From Nitzschia sp. DOCU1 (taxonomy: Eukaryota > Bacillariophyta > Bacillariophyceae > Bacillariales > Bacillariaceae), in assembly GCA_951394045.1 (NCBI GenBank), contig OX595987.1:3844001-3908000 (forward strand): a DNA stretch of 64,000 bases, read 5' to 3'. Below are positions 10,332 to 21,249 of the stretch, one piece after another. Each line of letters starts with the position of its first letter. Positions within the stretch are counted from its first letter, which is position 1. The translations under genes were made by a program, and so were the position numbers. The notes beneath the pieces were generated by a model. That model ran no database searches, was not told the DNA's origin, and was given only the letters and a program-made list of their open reading frames with translations.

Positions 10332-11021
10332 ATGGAGACAACAACGAGCCTTAAGCGCCTTCAGCCCACAGATAGCAGCAACAGCAACAACAATGCGAAA
10401 AAGGCAAAGACGTGCGCGAGTAGTAGTAGTAGTAGTACCGGCAATACTAGCCATCATGTTGGCGTGCAAGTAGACCAGTGTTACTGGATCGCCTGTCTCC
10501 CTGCAAGGAGGGACGGAGCTGCTTTTATTCCCATGAAAGGAGACAAGTTGGAACGGCTCTTTTTGAAAATGCCTACATTGCGTCATTTACTTTTGGGTCA
10601 TCCGGGCATGGAACCCAAGGCACAAGACATTCGTGAGGATGGCACGATCCTTCTGGAACTACCCGAAACCTTTGGCATTGACCAAGCCAGTTTTTTGTAC
10701 TTGCTACATTGTGTCTTTGGTTTGCAACCACTCCCTCATCCCTTGCAACACCCTCTAGAAAGAGAAAATCTCTTGACGACGCTCACGACACTGGGTGGAT
10801 GTGAGGAGTTGGAAGAACGTCTCGCCAAGCAACGCATGACGAATCCGCTCAAACCCGAAGACGATTTTAATGGAGACTATACATGGCGAGTCTTTCCCTA
10901 TAGTCTGTCCGTGGCAGATTTGCGTCCATTGGAACAAGAAGGATATTTTTATAGTACGAGTGAGCCTTCTTCCGAAGACAACAAACGACTCTATTACTTT
11001 CGAAAAGAAAAGAAGGGATGA
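10332..11021 (+). CDS. Unknown protein, 229 aa
   Basis: An intronless frame starts at ATG 10332. The first 40 residues are low-complexity (Ser/Asn/Thr with a KKAKT basic patch, partly coded by an AGT microsatellite). They are followed by a compact, plausibly folded region (CYWIACLPARRDGAAFIPMK ... LERLFLKMPTLRHLLLGHPG ... FLYLLHCVFGL). No catalytic motif, membrane segment or signal peptide is seen, and the family is not recognised. The KKAK patch could be a weak nuclear signal. It sits inside the transferase-like cluster on the opposite strand: divergent from paralogue 2, and 130 bp tail-to-tail with paralogue 3. Confidence 0.6.
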   Translation: METTTSLKRLQPTDSSNSNNNAKKAKTCASSSSSSTGNTSHHVGVQVDQCYWIACLPARRDGAAFIPMKGDKLERLFLKMPTLRHLLLGHPGMEPKAQDIREDGTILLELPETFGIDQASFLYLLHCVFGLQPLPHPLQHPLERENLLTTLTTLGGCEELEERLAKQRMTNPLKPEDDFNGDYTWRVFPYSLSVADLRPLEQEGYFYSTSEPSSEDNKRLYYFRKEKKG

Positions 11022-11151
11022 AACAGTCGGGGGGCAGAGGTGTACACGCACGGATAGCGATAATGAAAGGGATTCAACGCTATCGTTCCTTCCGTTTCTG
11101 ATATGAGGAGCAAGTCAGACGTTCTGTTTCCAGTCACTGCCGACAATAGAA

Positions 11152-12738
11152 TCATGGTCCTTTGATTTCATTTTTCGGCACTTCTGGCTTGCGAGTGTCG
11201 TCATCGGAAAACCAAGTTACAATCGCGTGTTGTGCCATTGTGTCATTGATATAATGTTCTCGAATCCATAAAGTTTCAACGGCAAATAACGATTCGTCTC
11301 GAGACACATTTAGGAATTGTATTTGTTTTGCTTGATGTTGTGACGTCGAATGGCGGTAAATATCCCGCAACCATTGATTCTTGGAGGAGGCCGTAGAATA
11401 GGGTGATTTGATGGGATACAAATGATATCCTTGTCCAAAGCTTGCCAAGGTGGGAAATACCGAAAAGGAACTATCCGGATAACTAAATGCTTGACGGGCA
11501 AACACCAAACGAGCATATGCCAATGCGACAGTCTCGGATGGGCCATTGTGAATACTCACTCGCGCTTTTGGAAATCGCTCATGGAGATAATCTTGAAAGG
11601 AATCAATCAATGCTTGACAAGTGGAAATTCGAAATTCATTGGCCACATCCCAAGGTCGCGCTTGAGAGTTTTGGGTAAGAATTTCGCGGCGAGTACGACC
11701 CCCAAAGGATTGCGTGACAATACCTATCGAGGTAGTAGCGTGTGGGTCGATGCGGTTGGCAAATTCTCGAAACTTGATGAAACGAAATAGCACATGTTTG
11801 GATATCATGGTATCTCCACACCGAAAGTGAATGACCACATCGTCCAATGTAATGTTTGGTATCAGGGGTCTCTTGTTTGGGGGCATGAACCTGAAGAAAT
11901 CTTGTTTGTCGTTGCCTAAACGACGACTATTCGTAGTATAGTCCTGTAGCCACTGTTGAGCGGCGACATGATGCGTCGTGGCCTCATTATACACCAACGC
12001 CACGGCCATGCGCCGAAGATCGTCTTGTATCAGAGGAAGCATCCATCCGACTGGAACCTTGCCCCACTCGCTCGCATAACACTTGGTATCGACTTTTGTG
12101 TTCCAAAAGTGCGACAAGACTTGTCGAGTTGGTTCCCAGCGAAAATGACCCGTTAACCAGGGCAGTACTAGCGTGGACCGTTTGTCATCATCTATACAAG
12201 TCAAGAGTAAATCCCACGAGGATCCCAAGGCCGCCAATCGCATCGCGTAGATCCCTTGGACCCAGTTGCCCGTCCCAAAAGGCGATTCTTTCTGGATACG
12301 ATCACAATCCAATTGCATATGTAACAGTTTTGTAAAAGTTGTCGACGAGTTGTGGTGGATGAGGATGCGTTGCTGAAACCAGCCCTTTAAATGCTTTCGT
12401 GCCTTCTTGCCAGATGTCCACTTGCAAAATTGACGATACAAAAATTCGGTATCATTGGGTGGAATCGTCCATATATGGACTTGATGATATTGGGAGTAGA
12501 TAAAAGTTGTCGTAGTCGCAGTATCTTCCATTGTTGCTGCTGTTTCGTTGATTGGAAGCCTAGGGGCAGCAAGTGCCGTCCAGGCAGGGGAAGTTGGCTC
12601 ATCATTCACAGCTACTGATCCATCGTCCACCATAGTGATGGACGACTGGACAGAAGTTCGAATCAAATCCAATGCCAATAAGAGCAGTAAGGATGCCAGT
12701 AGGTGCCATTTGGATGGCAGTCGACAAGACGGCGTCAT
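11152..12738 (-). CDS. Fucosyltransferase-like type II membrane protein, paralogue 3 of 4
   Basis: The frame extends to a TTG at 12777, but the first ATG at 12738 gives 528 aa with a clean signal-anchor, WHLLASLLLLLALDLI, at about residues 11-26. It keeps the family blocks ESPFGTGNWVQGIYAMRLAALG, VVIHFRCGDTMISK and SYPDSSFSVFPTLASFG. After the last block it reads QGYHLYPIKSPY, where paralogues 1 and 2 have TPVLFYPTKSPY. The stem is shorter than in the other three. It is more divergent from paralogues 1 and 2 than they are from each other, so this duplication is older. Function inferred only. Confidence 0.65.
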   Translation of the reverse strand: MTPSCRLPSKWHLLASLLLLLALDLIRTSVQSSITMVDDGSVAVNDEPTSPAWTALAAPRLPINETAATMEDTATTTTFIYSQYHQVHIWTIPPNDTEFLYRQFCKWTSGKKARKHLKGWFQQRILIHHNSSTTFTKLLHMQLDCDRIQKESPFGTGNWVQGIYAMRLAALGSSWDLLLTCIDDDKRSTLVLPWLTGHFRWEPTRQVLSHFWNTKVDTKCYASEWGKVPVGWMLPLIQDDLRRMAVALVYNEATTHHVAAQQWLQDYTTNSRRLGNDKQDFFRFMPPNKRPLIPNITLDDVVIHFRCGDTMISKHVLFRFIKFREFANRIDPHATTSIGIVTQSFGGRTRREILTQNSQARPWDVANEFRISTCQALIDSFQDYLHERFPKARVSIHNGPSETVALAYARLVFARQAFSYPDSSFSVFPTLASFGQGYHLYPIKSPYSTASSKNQWLRDIYRHSTSQHQAKQIQFLNVSRDESLFAVETLWIREHYINDTMAQHAIVTWFSDDDTRKPEVPKNEIKGP

Positions 12739-13252
12739 GTTTTGCCATACAAAATTCGTTGTTCGAGACGAGAACAAACAATCAAACGCAGGGACTGATT
12801 TCGATTCTCATTATCATCATCATCCTTGTCATTCTATCATGATGATTACACTCAAAGAGCTTGTTGGGCAATGAGAAAGTACAGGCAACGAATCGATGAC
12901 GACAACGACGATGATAGCGCCGAGGTGCCACTTTGCTGTGTCTAACTTCCTCTCTCTCATCATCCTTTTTGGAGAGGCGGTTGATTTTTTTGCAATGGCC
13001 TTGTTTGGACGACTTGCTCGATTAGTTCGCAAGATCAGGAATTCAGGTATATATGTAGGTACTGTATGTAACTACTCCGAGTAAGTGGCTATGAAGCTGA
13101 AGCTAAAGACGGCCTATCGACCTCTAACTACTTTGACTACAACTAAAAGTTCAACGAAGTGAGTTTTGAAATAATGGCGCCAACTTGTACGATAGACTAC
13201 TGTTACGCATCATTGTTCCTTTCATCATTCCGGACGATATTGCCGCTGTGTT
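12739..13252. other. Spacer between transferase-like paralogues 3 and 4
   Basis: The 514-bp spacer contains TCATCATCATCATCC simple sequence near 12810-12840. No coding stretch was recognised; it should carry the promoter of paralogue 3. Confidence 0.3.
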
Positions 13253-15055
13253 CTATTTTAGCGTCATGCGTGGCAGCACAAACGAATCATTGACAAACCA
13301 CTGAACAATAGTAGTCATCACCTGGTCATCGTCTGGTCCCTGTTGTCTCATTTCATACGTCTCGACAGCATATAGAGCGTCATGCTTGTCAATGTGCATA
13401 AATTCCATCTTGCCGCTATCATCATCAATAATAATAATATCCTTGAGCCATTTTGTTTTCGGGGGATACTTGTAATAGGGCGATTTGGTAGGATACATGT
13501 GCCAACCCGTGCCAAAGGTAGCCAAGACTGGATACACCGAAAAGGAACTATCTGGATAACTAAAGGCTTGCAATTTGGCCATGATCAATCGAGCATACGC
13601 CAATGCAATTGTTTCTTGCTTGGAATTGTGGATGCGAATCCGTGCCTTTGGAAAAACTTTTTCCAAATAATCGACAAATCCAAGAACGAGGCGTCGACAA
13701 ATGGTAGATCGAAAGGCATCTTTGTAATCCTTGAGGCGGGCCTGTTCATCCATATTTGTCGTGTTGCCACCAAAAAAGGGTTGTGTCACAATGCCAATGG
13801 ATTCGGCCGCCGGGTCCATGCGAGTCGCAAATTCTTTGAATTTTAAAAAGCGAAAAAAGTATTGCTTGGCAGCCATAATGTCTCCACATCGAAAGTGAAT
13901 GACAATATCATCCAATTCGATATTTTCAAGTAGAGGTTGATACGATGGATCAAAGGGATTGAGCAAAGGAGGAGAATCACCCCTATAATAAACAGATGAC
14001 GGATGATATTGCTCCGCCAAACGCTTGTCAGCCGAGGATTGCTTGCTGCTTAGAATGTGTCGCTGTTGTTCTTGAACCCACCAATGTGCGGGATGAGTAG
14101 GATCCTTCTTGGGAAGTCCCACCAAGGCTACTGCCATTCGTCGCAACTCGTATCGAATAAAGGGAAGCATCCATCCCACGGGGGCATCTCCCCATTGTGT
14201 TGTGAGACATTGGTGGTCGGCAAGGGTATGATTATTCCAGTACTTGTAGAGTAACTGTCGCGTCTGCTCGGAAGAATAATGTCCCATGAGCCACGGCAAG
14301 ATCAATGTGGATTGAATGGTTGGCGGATGCTGATTCAAGTGTGCGTCGTCGTCATGATTGTCTATACATGATAGTTCCACATCCAACAAGGGAACTCCGG
14401 TTGCTGCCAGTCGCAACAAATATATAATTTGAACCCAGTTGCCGGCTCCCAATGGTGATTTTCGCATCGTGTCCATGCAATGGAATTGAATCTTTAACAA
14501 CGAAGTTGCATTTGGGGTGACAACATGCCGATATCGCGTCATGTTCCAGCCTTCGATTCTAGCAACACGTTGTCGTTGAGATTTGTCACCCTGTCTCCAA
14601 CGACAAAATTGTTTGTAGGGCGTTTTGTCAAAGAGATTTTCAGGGTTAACCGACCAGACATAGATAATATCATAGTCTGGGGATGACGACGATATACTCG
14701 ATTTGGCAGTCATTTCCGTGGATTTGCTGATTGGATGATTCATCGATGCAATAGAACTATTCACCAGCCTCTTCTCGTGTTCTTGTCTAGCACGGGCAGC
14801 GTTTAACACATATGATAGTTCCCAGTAACTTGGCGTAATGCTTTCTTGTTCCCCCCGAAAGATAATCTCATCGTAGCGGGCCATTAGGACGTTGACAGAA
14901 AGCCCCACAAACAAATGATAAGCCATGACGACTGCGGCATTGACCCCAACGACCCATGCTCCTCCTCCCCTCGGGGCAGCAACAGCAGCAGCAGCCAAAG
15001 TCTCCCGGAGACGTCGAGGACTCCCGCGGACGGATCCGTTCGTTGCTTGCTCCAT
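13253..15055 (-). CDS. Fucosyltransferase-like type II membrane protein, paralogue 4 of 4
   Basis: An intronless frame of 600 aa starts at ATG 15055. The N-terminus has an Ala/Gly/Arg-rich segment before the anchor WVVGVNAAVVMAYHLFVGLSV (about residues 34-54). Conserved blocks are KSPLGAGNWVQIIYLLRLAATG (G-A-GN instead of G-T-GN), IVIHFRCGDIMAAK and SYPDSSFSVYPVLATFGTGWHMYPTKSPY. A long insertion between the block ending PAHWWVQEQQ and the HFRCGD block makes it the most divergent member. It lies furthest upstream in the array. Function is inferred from the shared motifs. Confidence 0.65.
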   Translation of the reverse strand: MEQATNGSVRGSPRRLRETLAAAAVAAPRGGGAWVVGVNAAVVMAYHLFVGLSVNVLMARYDEIIFRGEQESITPSYWELSYVLNAARARQEHEKRLVNSSIASMNHPISKSTEMTAKSSISSSSPDYDIIYVWSVNPENLFDKTPYKQFCRWRQGDKSQRQRVARIEGWNMTRYRHVVTPNATSLLKIQFHCMDTMRKSPLGAGNWVQIIYLLRLAATGVPLLDVELSCIDNHDDDAHLNQHPPTIQSTLILPWLMGHYSSEQTRQLLYKYWNNHTLADHQCLTTQWGDAPVGWMLPFIRYELRRMAVALVGLPKKDPTHPAHWWVQEQQRHILSSKQSSADKRLAEQYHPSSVYYRGDSPPLLNPFDPSYQPLLENIELDDIVIHFRCGDIMAAKQYFFRFLKFKEFATRMDPAAESIGIVTQPFFGGNTTNMDEQARLKDYKDAFRSTICRRLVLGFVDYLEKVFPKARIRIHNSKQETIALAYARLIMAKLQAFSYPDSSFSVYPVLATFGTGWHMYPTKSPYYKYPPKTKWLKDIIIIDDDSGKMEFMHIDKHDALYAVETYEMRQQGPDDDQVMTTIVQWFVNDSFVLPRMTLK

Positions 15056-15918
15056 TCAACAATTACTCTACTGGTAGGAAAGCATGAGAATCATCCGGAG
15101 TATCATATCAAGCCTGGAATACCAGGCATGGTGAGAAAGATAGAGAGAAGTAGTTGTATGGTCAGAGGCCCTCGTCATCCCTTCCAAACAAGTAACGATG
15201 AATGGAAAATGGAAAGAACGATCGAGAGACGACAGAGAGAGACAGGAGATATTTTTCGTGGAAGGGACGCGAGGTTTTTTGCGAGGTCGATGCCTTGGAG
15301 GGAGTTTTTGGCGTGGCGGGTGCGCGCGGTGGCACGCTTTGGATGTTTTGACCTTCCACTCTCTGTCATCCACAAGACGCAGACCATGGAACTACTAGGA
15401 ACATAGAAAAGTAGTTCCTATTGTCAGTAACTTGTTCTCTCCGACTCTTGAGAGCTCAAAATAGTATATAGATAATAACGTAGCCATGGTGCAAAAGATT
15501 TTCAGTGGTTTTCGCGGCGCAATCTAAAAAGTAGAGATTTTGGGGCCGCTCTAGTACATAGCCGATGATTCTTCGACCAGAGACTTGCATCATATAATTG
15601 CTCGTGTTGGATGTATCTGATGTTACGAAACAGAGAGTTGCCCCTAGTTTGTCGGGGGCGAGTGAACGAGTGATGAAATCCGACCGCCAAGCCAGAGGCG
15701 CTGGACCAGCAGGGAAAGTAGCCCAAGATGTGGCTAAGGATCCAATAGAGGAGGTGGTGGGCTCGACCATGGTCTTGTTTGCTGGGTGGCTTCTTTACCC
15801 AAAAACGGTACTGACGCCCGGATGCAGCAGTTCTTCATTCTATAGCTGTTACAACTCCTGTGCCATAGTCATCATCATGAACAACCATCTCATTGTTGTT
15901 TCTTATACAGTTCGTTCG
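15056..15918. other. Intergenic region with one doubtful small ORF
   Basis: This 863-bp stretch should contain the paralogue 4 promoter and the 3' region of the HINT gene. A minus-strand ATG frame of 104 aa (15456-15770) is open. An overlapping plus-strand frame looks equally plausible (VTKQRVAPSLSGASERVMKS), so neither is called a gene. Confidence 0.25.
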
Positions 15919-16430
<512 letters not shown>

Positions 16431-17276
16431 GAAGCGATTACCAAACAACGAATTTACGCGAGGACGATTGTGTGAAGAAGAAGCAAAGGACCCCAGAGAC
16501 ACCAGACTGAGATTTCGAGAAGTGGCGGGTCGGAGAAAGAGTGCTGTGACAGATCCAAGTCGTAAAGGCAAACTTTTGGAGATGCAAGTGAGGAAGACTG
16601 CTGCAAATAAACCAAAAACCGCGACTACTGAATCTTCTCTTACCGCATTCCAAGCTCCGGGGCAGCGTGAGCCAAACAAATTAAGGATACACTCAAAGTA
16701 GTAGAGTAATGAATACCATTGAAGGTTGCTTGGTCATCATCATCAACCGGCTGCTATCGATGCAAAAAAGATCCATTCCGTATCCTTCCGCCTGTCGTCG
16801 TCGGACGCTACAGTTTGCGCATCACTTGGCCACGCCTTCCGCCCGAAAGACGTGCGCGGAATGTCTCGGAGACATCGAAAAAGAGCAATGTACCGAATCC
16901 TACACAAAGGTACGAAAAATATTTTGTCGTACCTTTGTGTAGGATTCGGTACATTGCTCTTTTTCGATGTCTCCGAGACATTCCGCGCACGTCTTTCGGG
17001 CGGAAGGCGTGGCCAAGTGATGCGCAAACTGTAGCGCCGCGATCTCGGCGTGGGGATATCATTGCAGGGAAGTCACACGAGCATATGAGACTAATCATAG
17101 TATATACGATGTTTCATATATTCATTATGTACAGTCATCAGGTCTCGATTGATTCTAACGAATCTCACCCATACCCCGGGATCTTTGTCCAACAACTCCC
17201 GATCACAATGGCTAGAATCAATTGAGCTCTCAAAATGAAAGTATAGTCTTTATCCCCTCGTCTCCCGTGTTCCTAG
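16431..17276. other. Intergenic region dominated by a perfect inverted repeat
   Basis: The 846 bp between the HINT start and the cyclase-PDE stop hold the 110-bp inverted repeat described separately, plus HINT 5' sequence on its left. The several open frames across the repeat are mirror images of one another and are not counted as genes. Confidence 0.4.
16806..17036. repeat. Perfect inverted repeat, 110-bp arms with an 11-bp spacer
   Basis: The left arm is 16806-16915 and the right arm 16927-17036; every base I compared is complementary. The spacer (16916-16926) is itself nearly palindromic, AAAATATTTTG. Pairing stops abruptly outside both ends. Transcribed from either strand it would fold into one long hairpin. 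No target-site duplication was recognised and the arms do not resemble any gene here. It could be a fold-back element, a hairpin small-RNA source, or an inverted-duplication or assembly artefact. Confidence 0.95.
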
Positions 17277-20200
17277 CTAGTATGCAGGAGACGTGATCCC
17301 CCTTGTGAACTCCTCAACCATTTCGTTACCACGCGTTTCCCACTCCGTCCTGTTTGAAAGCTGAGATGAGCACCCGGGAAAAGCCAAGAAACCGTAAGAA
17401 TTACAAGTAGGAATGGGGGAAAGACGAGATATACCTTGTCAAGGCCAACTTACTGCATAGTTCAAGTATTCGTCACTGGAGACTCCAAACACACGGCATT
17501 CTTGCAGCTTCTTGGCCAACGGGATGACGTAATTGTCAAAGAAGCCCAACTCGCCTTGATACCAAAAGGTGGCAGGATCTTTCTCCATGCGGCCTTGCGT
17601 GTAGGCCAAATTCAACTCTTCGAACAATTTTCGATTCCACTTGATGTATACATGCCAATGTTGCATTGTATGTGACACATCAGACGCTTGAATGATATGC
17701 TCCAGCACAATGGTCGCCTTGGTGTTGCGCGCGGTGTCATCCTCTGTTTGTTGTTGCCCTTCCGAGCTTGCTCCTCCAAATACACGCCTCCAGCGTTCCT
17801 TGCGCATATCTCCAAGTTCCTTATCAAAGATATCCGTGGCAAGGACGCTATTGATAACCACCTGGCGGAATCGCATCAAATCCTCGACTCTCGGGAAAAT
17901 CGCCTTTCGAAGGTCGTCATACTGCTTGGACATGAGCAGATCCCACGCAATATCAAACGAGTTCTGCTCCGCTATGCTTTTGTTACGGTAGTGTTCCGAA
18001 AGGTCGGGGTTTTCTTTTGACAGCTGAAGATTCGAGATGCCTCTATGGTCGACGTCGTGAATCAGGCCAGTAAAGACAATGGCAAATAGAGTAAGGGGGT
18101 CCGTTGTAAGAACTCTGTACGCTGCCACCGGGTCGCTCCCCTGCAAGGCACGGCCATCGCTAACGTCATTCACAACCCGCTTCATGAGCTTGTGAACCGA
18201 CATGGTCACATGGCACGCATGATCGAAATTGTGAAACGGATTGGTTGGGTGATACCGAGATGCAATGTCCGAAACGAATTGATTGAGGGATTCAGCGACT
18301 TGAGGATCCAGGTCAACGGCGTGATAGTTCCCCAGGGATTCCAGTATTTCAGCCTCGCTGGCCTCTTTCGGGAGATCAATTGCTTCTACCAATTCATCCA
18401 AGCAGATTTGCCCGGATGGGCCAATTAAGCTTCGTGTTGAGGTCGTTTGGCTAGGAATAGGCCGAATTCCCAGTGCTTGATTCTTTGCAACCTGAAAACG
18501 CACGGCGTGAGAGAGGCAAATCATCTTTATCGACCCTCGACCCTCGACCTACTTACTATTTGTTTGGCGTAGTCCAAGAGAACTTCAGTCATCCACTCCA
18601 CCAATCGAGACTGTTTCTTTGTAGCGCCAGAAACGACGAAACTGGTGGATATATCAAGACTTGGGGAAGTCGAACTCGTTACCGCGCTCGTCGTACTGAC
18701 TTCAAGCTGCTGCTTATTGGAGACTTTTGTAATACTGTCCATTTCCAGCCAGTACGTCTGAAGCATTCCTTTCCCTTTGGCAGCAACCATGTCCTCCCGA
18801 AGCTTAATCCAATGTCCCTTTCCGGCAAGAACTAGCTGATCCGCAGTGCTCTGACTCAAGTGGATTCTACCCCGCTCGCCTGTACTCTCCATGCGCGCGG
18901 CAGTGTTAACAGTATCACCGAACAGCTGGAATCGGGCCCTATCTCCGCGGAGCACACCACCTGTTACTTGGCCGCTATTAAGACCAAATCGCATAGACTA
19001 TATGATGCAACAGAAACGAACAATGAGCGGATGAACAAATGAAGCGGATCGAAAGCAAAATAGCTCACCAGCTCTGTTGTATCCGGGCCAAGTCGCACTT
19101 CCAGAGCACCAGTCACCTCGTGCATTCTTATGAGACAATCTCTAGCGTACTTGCACATAATCAGGGCGTGATCTGCTTGGGGCTCGGGTAAACCTGTCAC
19201 AGCAAGGTAGCAATCCCCAATTGTCTCCACTTTAAACACCCTTCTTCGCAATGCAATGCTATCAAAGGCTGCGTAAAGGTTTTGAAGCAAAGTGAACACT
19301 TGGGACGGATCGCGCGTTGAACTCCAAGCAGTAAAACCAGCGATATCCCCAAACATTACCGTGCATGCGGGGAACAGATCGGCAATTGTCTGTTCATTTT
19401 CCACTGGAACAAATGATTGCCGCAATCCAGCACCGCCTCGGCTTCCAGAATACCCTCCAGTAGGGTTTTCCAGTGTGTCACGGACTTTATTGATATCTTT
19501 GGAGTCAGTAGTATTCGTAGCATTCGCCATCAGACGGTCTCGGACATTTTTCGGAAACAAACTCGATACAATTGCGCTTGATTGGATAGCCTTTCGAAGA
19601 ACTAGGGCCTGACGGCGCTCCTGTAGTAGCGAGTGGCAAAAATGATGTTAGCGCCGCAGGAATATTTCTTCGATCGATCCATGCTTGTTCGCGGGATACG
19701 TACCACCAACCTATCATAGAAATAGAAGACAGCGACAGCAAAGACCAGAACCCCCGCGACGGCAGTCACCAACATCCAAGGTTCCGAGGTTTTGTATTGT
19801 GCCTCAAAGGCTTGACTGGGATAAATAGAGAGAAAATAATTGCAATCTCGTTCAATTGTAAAATTAAGGCCTTCTTTCTCGCCGTCTTGAGTGCTCCCAG
19901 TTTCAAGGACAGGTGTAACCACTTCCCAGGAATCATAGTAGGGATCATGAAGGTCCTGCAGACATATTACAAAAGATATTAGCTCGTTGTGTATACAGCA
20001 CTCAAAGCAAGCCGAGATGCAGACTTACCTCAGGACCAACTGGGATGACATTCGGTCCGTTTATTCGAAACGTGAATGGGTCATAGCAAGTATTTCGAAG
20101 AACCACATCGATACCTGTCGAACGACCAGCGAGAACACCTTTGAAAATACTGCGCCAGTTCATCATCCCCACCATGACGGCGACAGGCCGATGATCAACC

Positions 20201-21249
20201 GCAAAAGAGTCGAAAACAGGAATGAAGAGGTTGGTCATAGGATCCCCCAAATATTCCGTTTCTTCTCCCGCATCAATGCTGAGCAACCGAGCAAAGGTCG
20301 CAGTTTCCGCTTCTGGTGAATCAATGCCACCGGGCGTATTATAGAATGGTTTGCCCAGAACGATACCACCTTGTTCGAGGCAATGTTTGGCATAATAACC
20401 GTAATCCTCCTCATTGTGCAGCATGTCAACGTTGACTTGGTCATAGTTCAGAAAGGGAGACATTACCCAGGTTGGAAGATACGTCGTGGCGTTAGCATCA
20501 TCATACTCGACCTCAGCAACTTCACCTGTTTCGAGGTCTTTTTTCTTAATCCCAAAAGTGCTATTGGCAGGGCCTTCACGAAAATTGGTGCCATAGTCCT
20601 CGATAAATGGATTGACGCCCGCAGCGTCGCCCTGATAGTCAATCGCTTGTTCAATCCAATCGGCATCGGCTTCATCACTGGTAACGTATAGTTCCCATTC
20701 CAAGCGATTCTCTTGCGTCACCAATGGCGCGATACTCACTTGCAACGTCTTCGAATTGGCCTTGGCGGTGACGGCGCGCTGTTGGAACGACGACAAACTG
20801 ACAAAGGGCCAGTCTCGGGTATGATCCACCCCGTGAGCAGTCGCAGCGACCGCCAACGCAGCCAGAGATGCAATGCGTTCCGCGCGAATAGCTTCAAATT
20901 CTTGCAGGAGACGGGTGGTGGCTGCCTGAAATTGAGTTTCCATTTCATTCACTTGCGCTGTCCGACTGATATAAAGAACTAGTACCGACACGCCAAACGC
21001 AGCAAATGCCAAAATAGTCAGGACGAAATAACGTAGTGCCGCAATCTGTTTGGTTTCAGACTCGGCAAGTTCTTTCATTTTCAATGACTCTGCGCTTTGG
21101 TGGGTATTGGCCGACTCGGACGGCGTGCCCCCGGTGCTGCTCCCGTTGGTCTTGGAGTGAGCCGAGCTGCTAGTATGGTCTTCGCTGCCAGATGTTTCAT
21201 TGTCGTTGTTGTTGCTGCTGAGCTCTTCGTCTTCGTAGTCTTCCGTCAT
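17277..21249 (-). CDS. Transmembrane class III nucleotide cyclase fused to cyclic-nucleotide phosphodiesterase (6 exons)
   Basis: Exons: 20029-21249, 19704-19955, 19069-19620, 18557-18997, 17454-18491, 17277-17360. All five introns (65-93 nt) are GT-AG and phase 0; the product is 1195 aa. It has an acidic Ser/Thr-rich cytosolic N-terminus, TM1 (about 74-94), an extracellular region of roughly 370 aa, TM2 (about 467-488), a cyclase domain and a C-terminal PDEase_I domain. Cyclase metal ligands are D583 (VMFGDIAGFT) and D627 (VETIGDCY); N706 and R710 lie in GDTVNTAARMES. The base-selecting pair reads E623 (guanylyl-like) and Q699 (RFQLFGD, neither Cys nor Asp), so cAMP versus cGMP is undecided. 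PDE metal motifs are HNFDH near 909, HDVDH near 967 and ASDVSH. The tiny last exon supplies NRTEWETRGNEMVEEF, a usual PDE ending. One chain may thus make and destroy the same messenger. Confidence 0.92.

Noticed and set aside
12739..12777. Longer N-terminus of transferase-like paralogue 3
   Set aside because: The extension begins at TTG; the first ATG at 12738 gives a clean membrane anchor.
15456..15770. Minus-strand ORF of 104 aa
   Set aside because: An overlapping plus-strand frame is equally plausible, there is no domain, and its end is low-quality (YVIIYILF).
16640..16679. HINT protein starting at a TTG with a presequence
   Set aside because: No ATG in frame and the candidate upstream intron does not keep the frame; the ATG at 16430 gives the normal family length. 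Left as an open question.
16719..17225. Several overlapping open frames of 77-168 aa on both strands
   Set aside because: They lie across the perfect inverted repeat and translate the same arm forwards and backwards; none has an independent domain.
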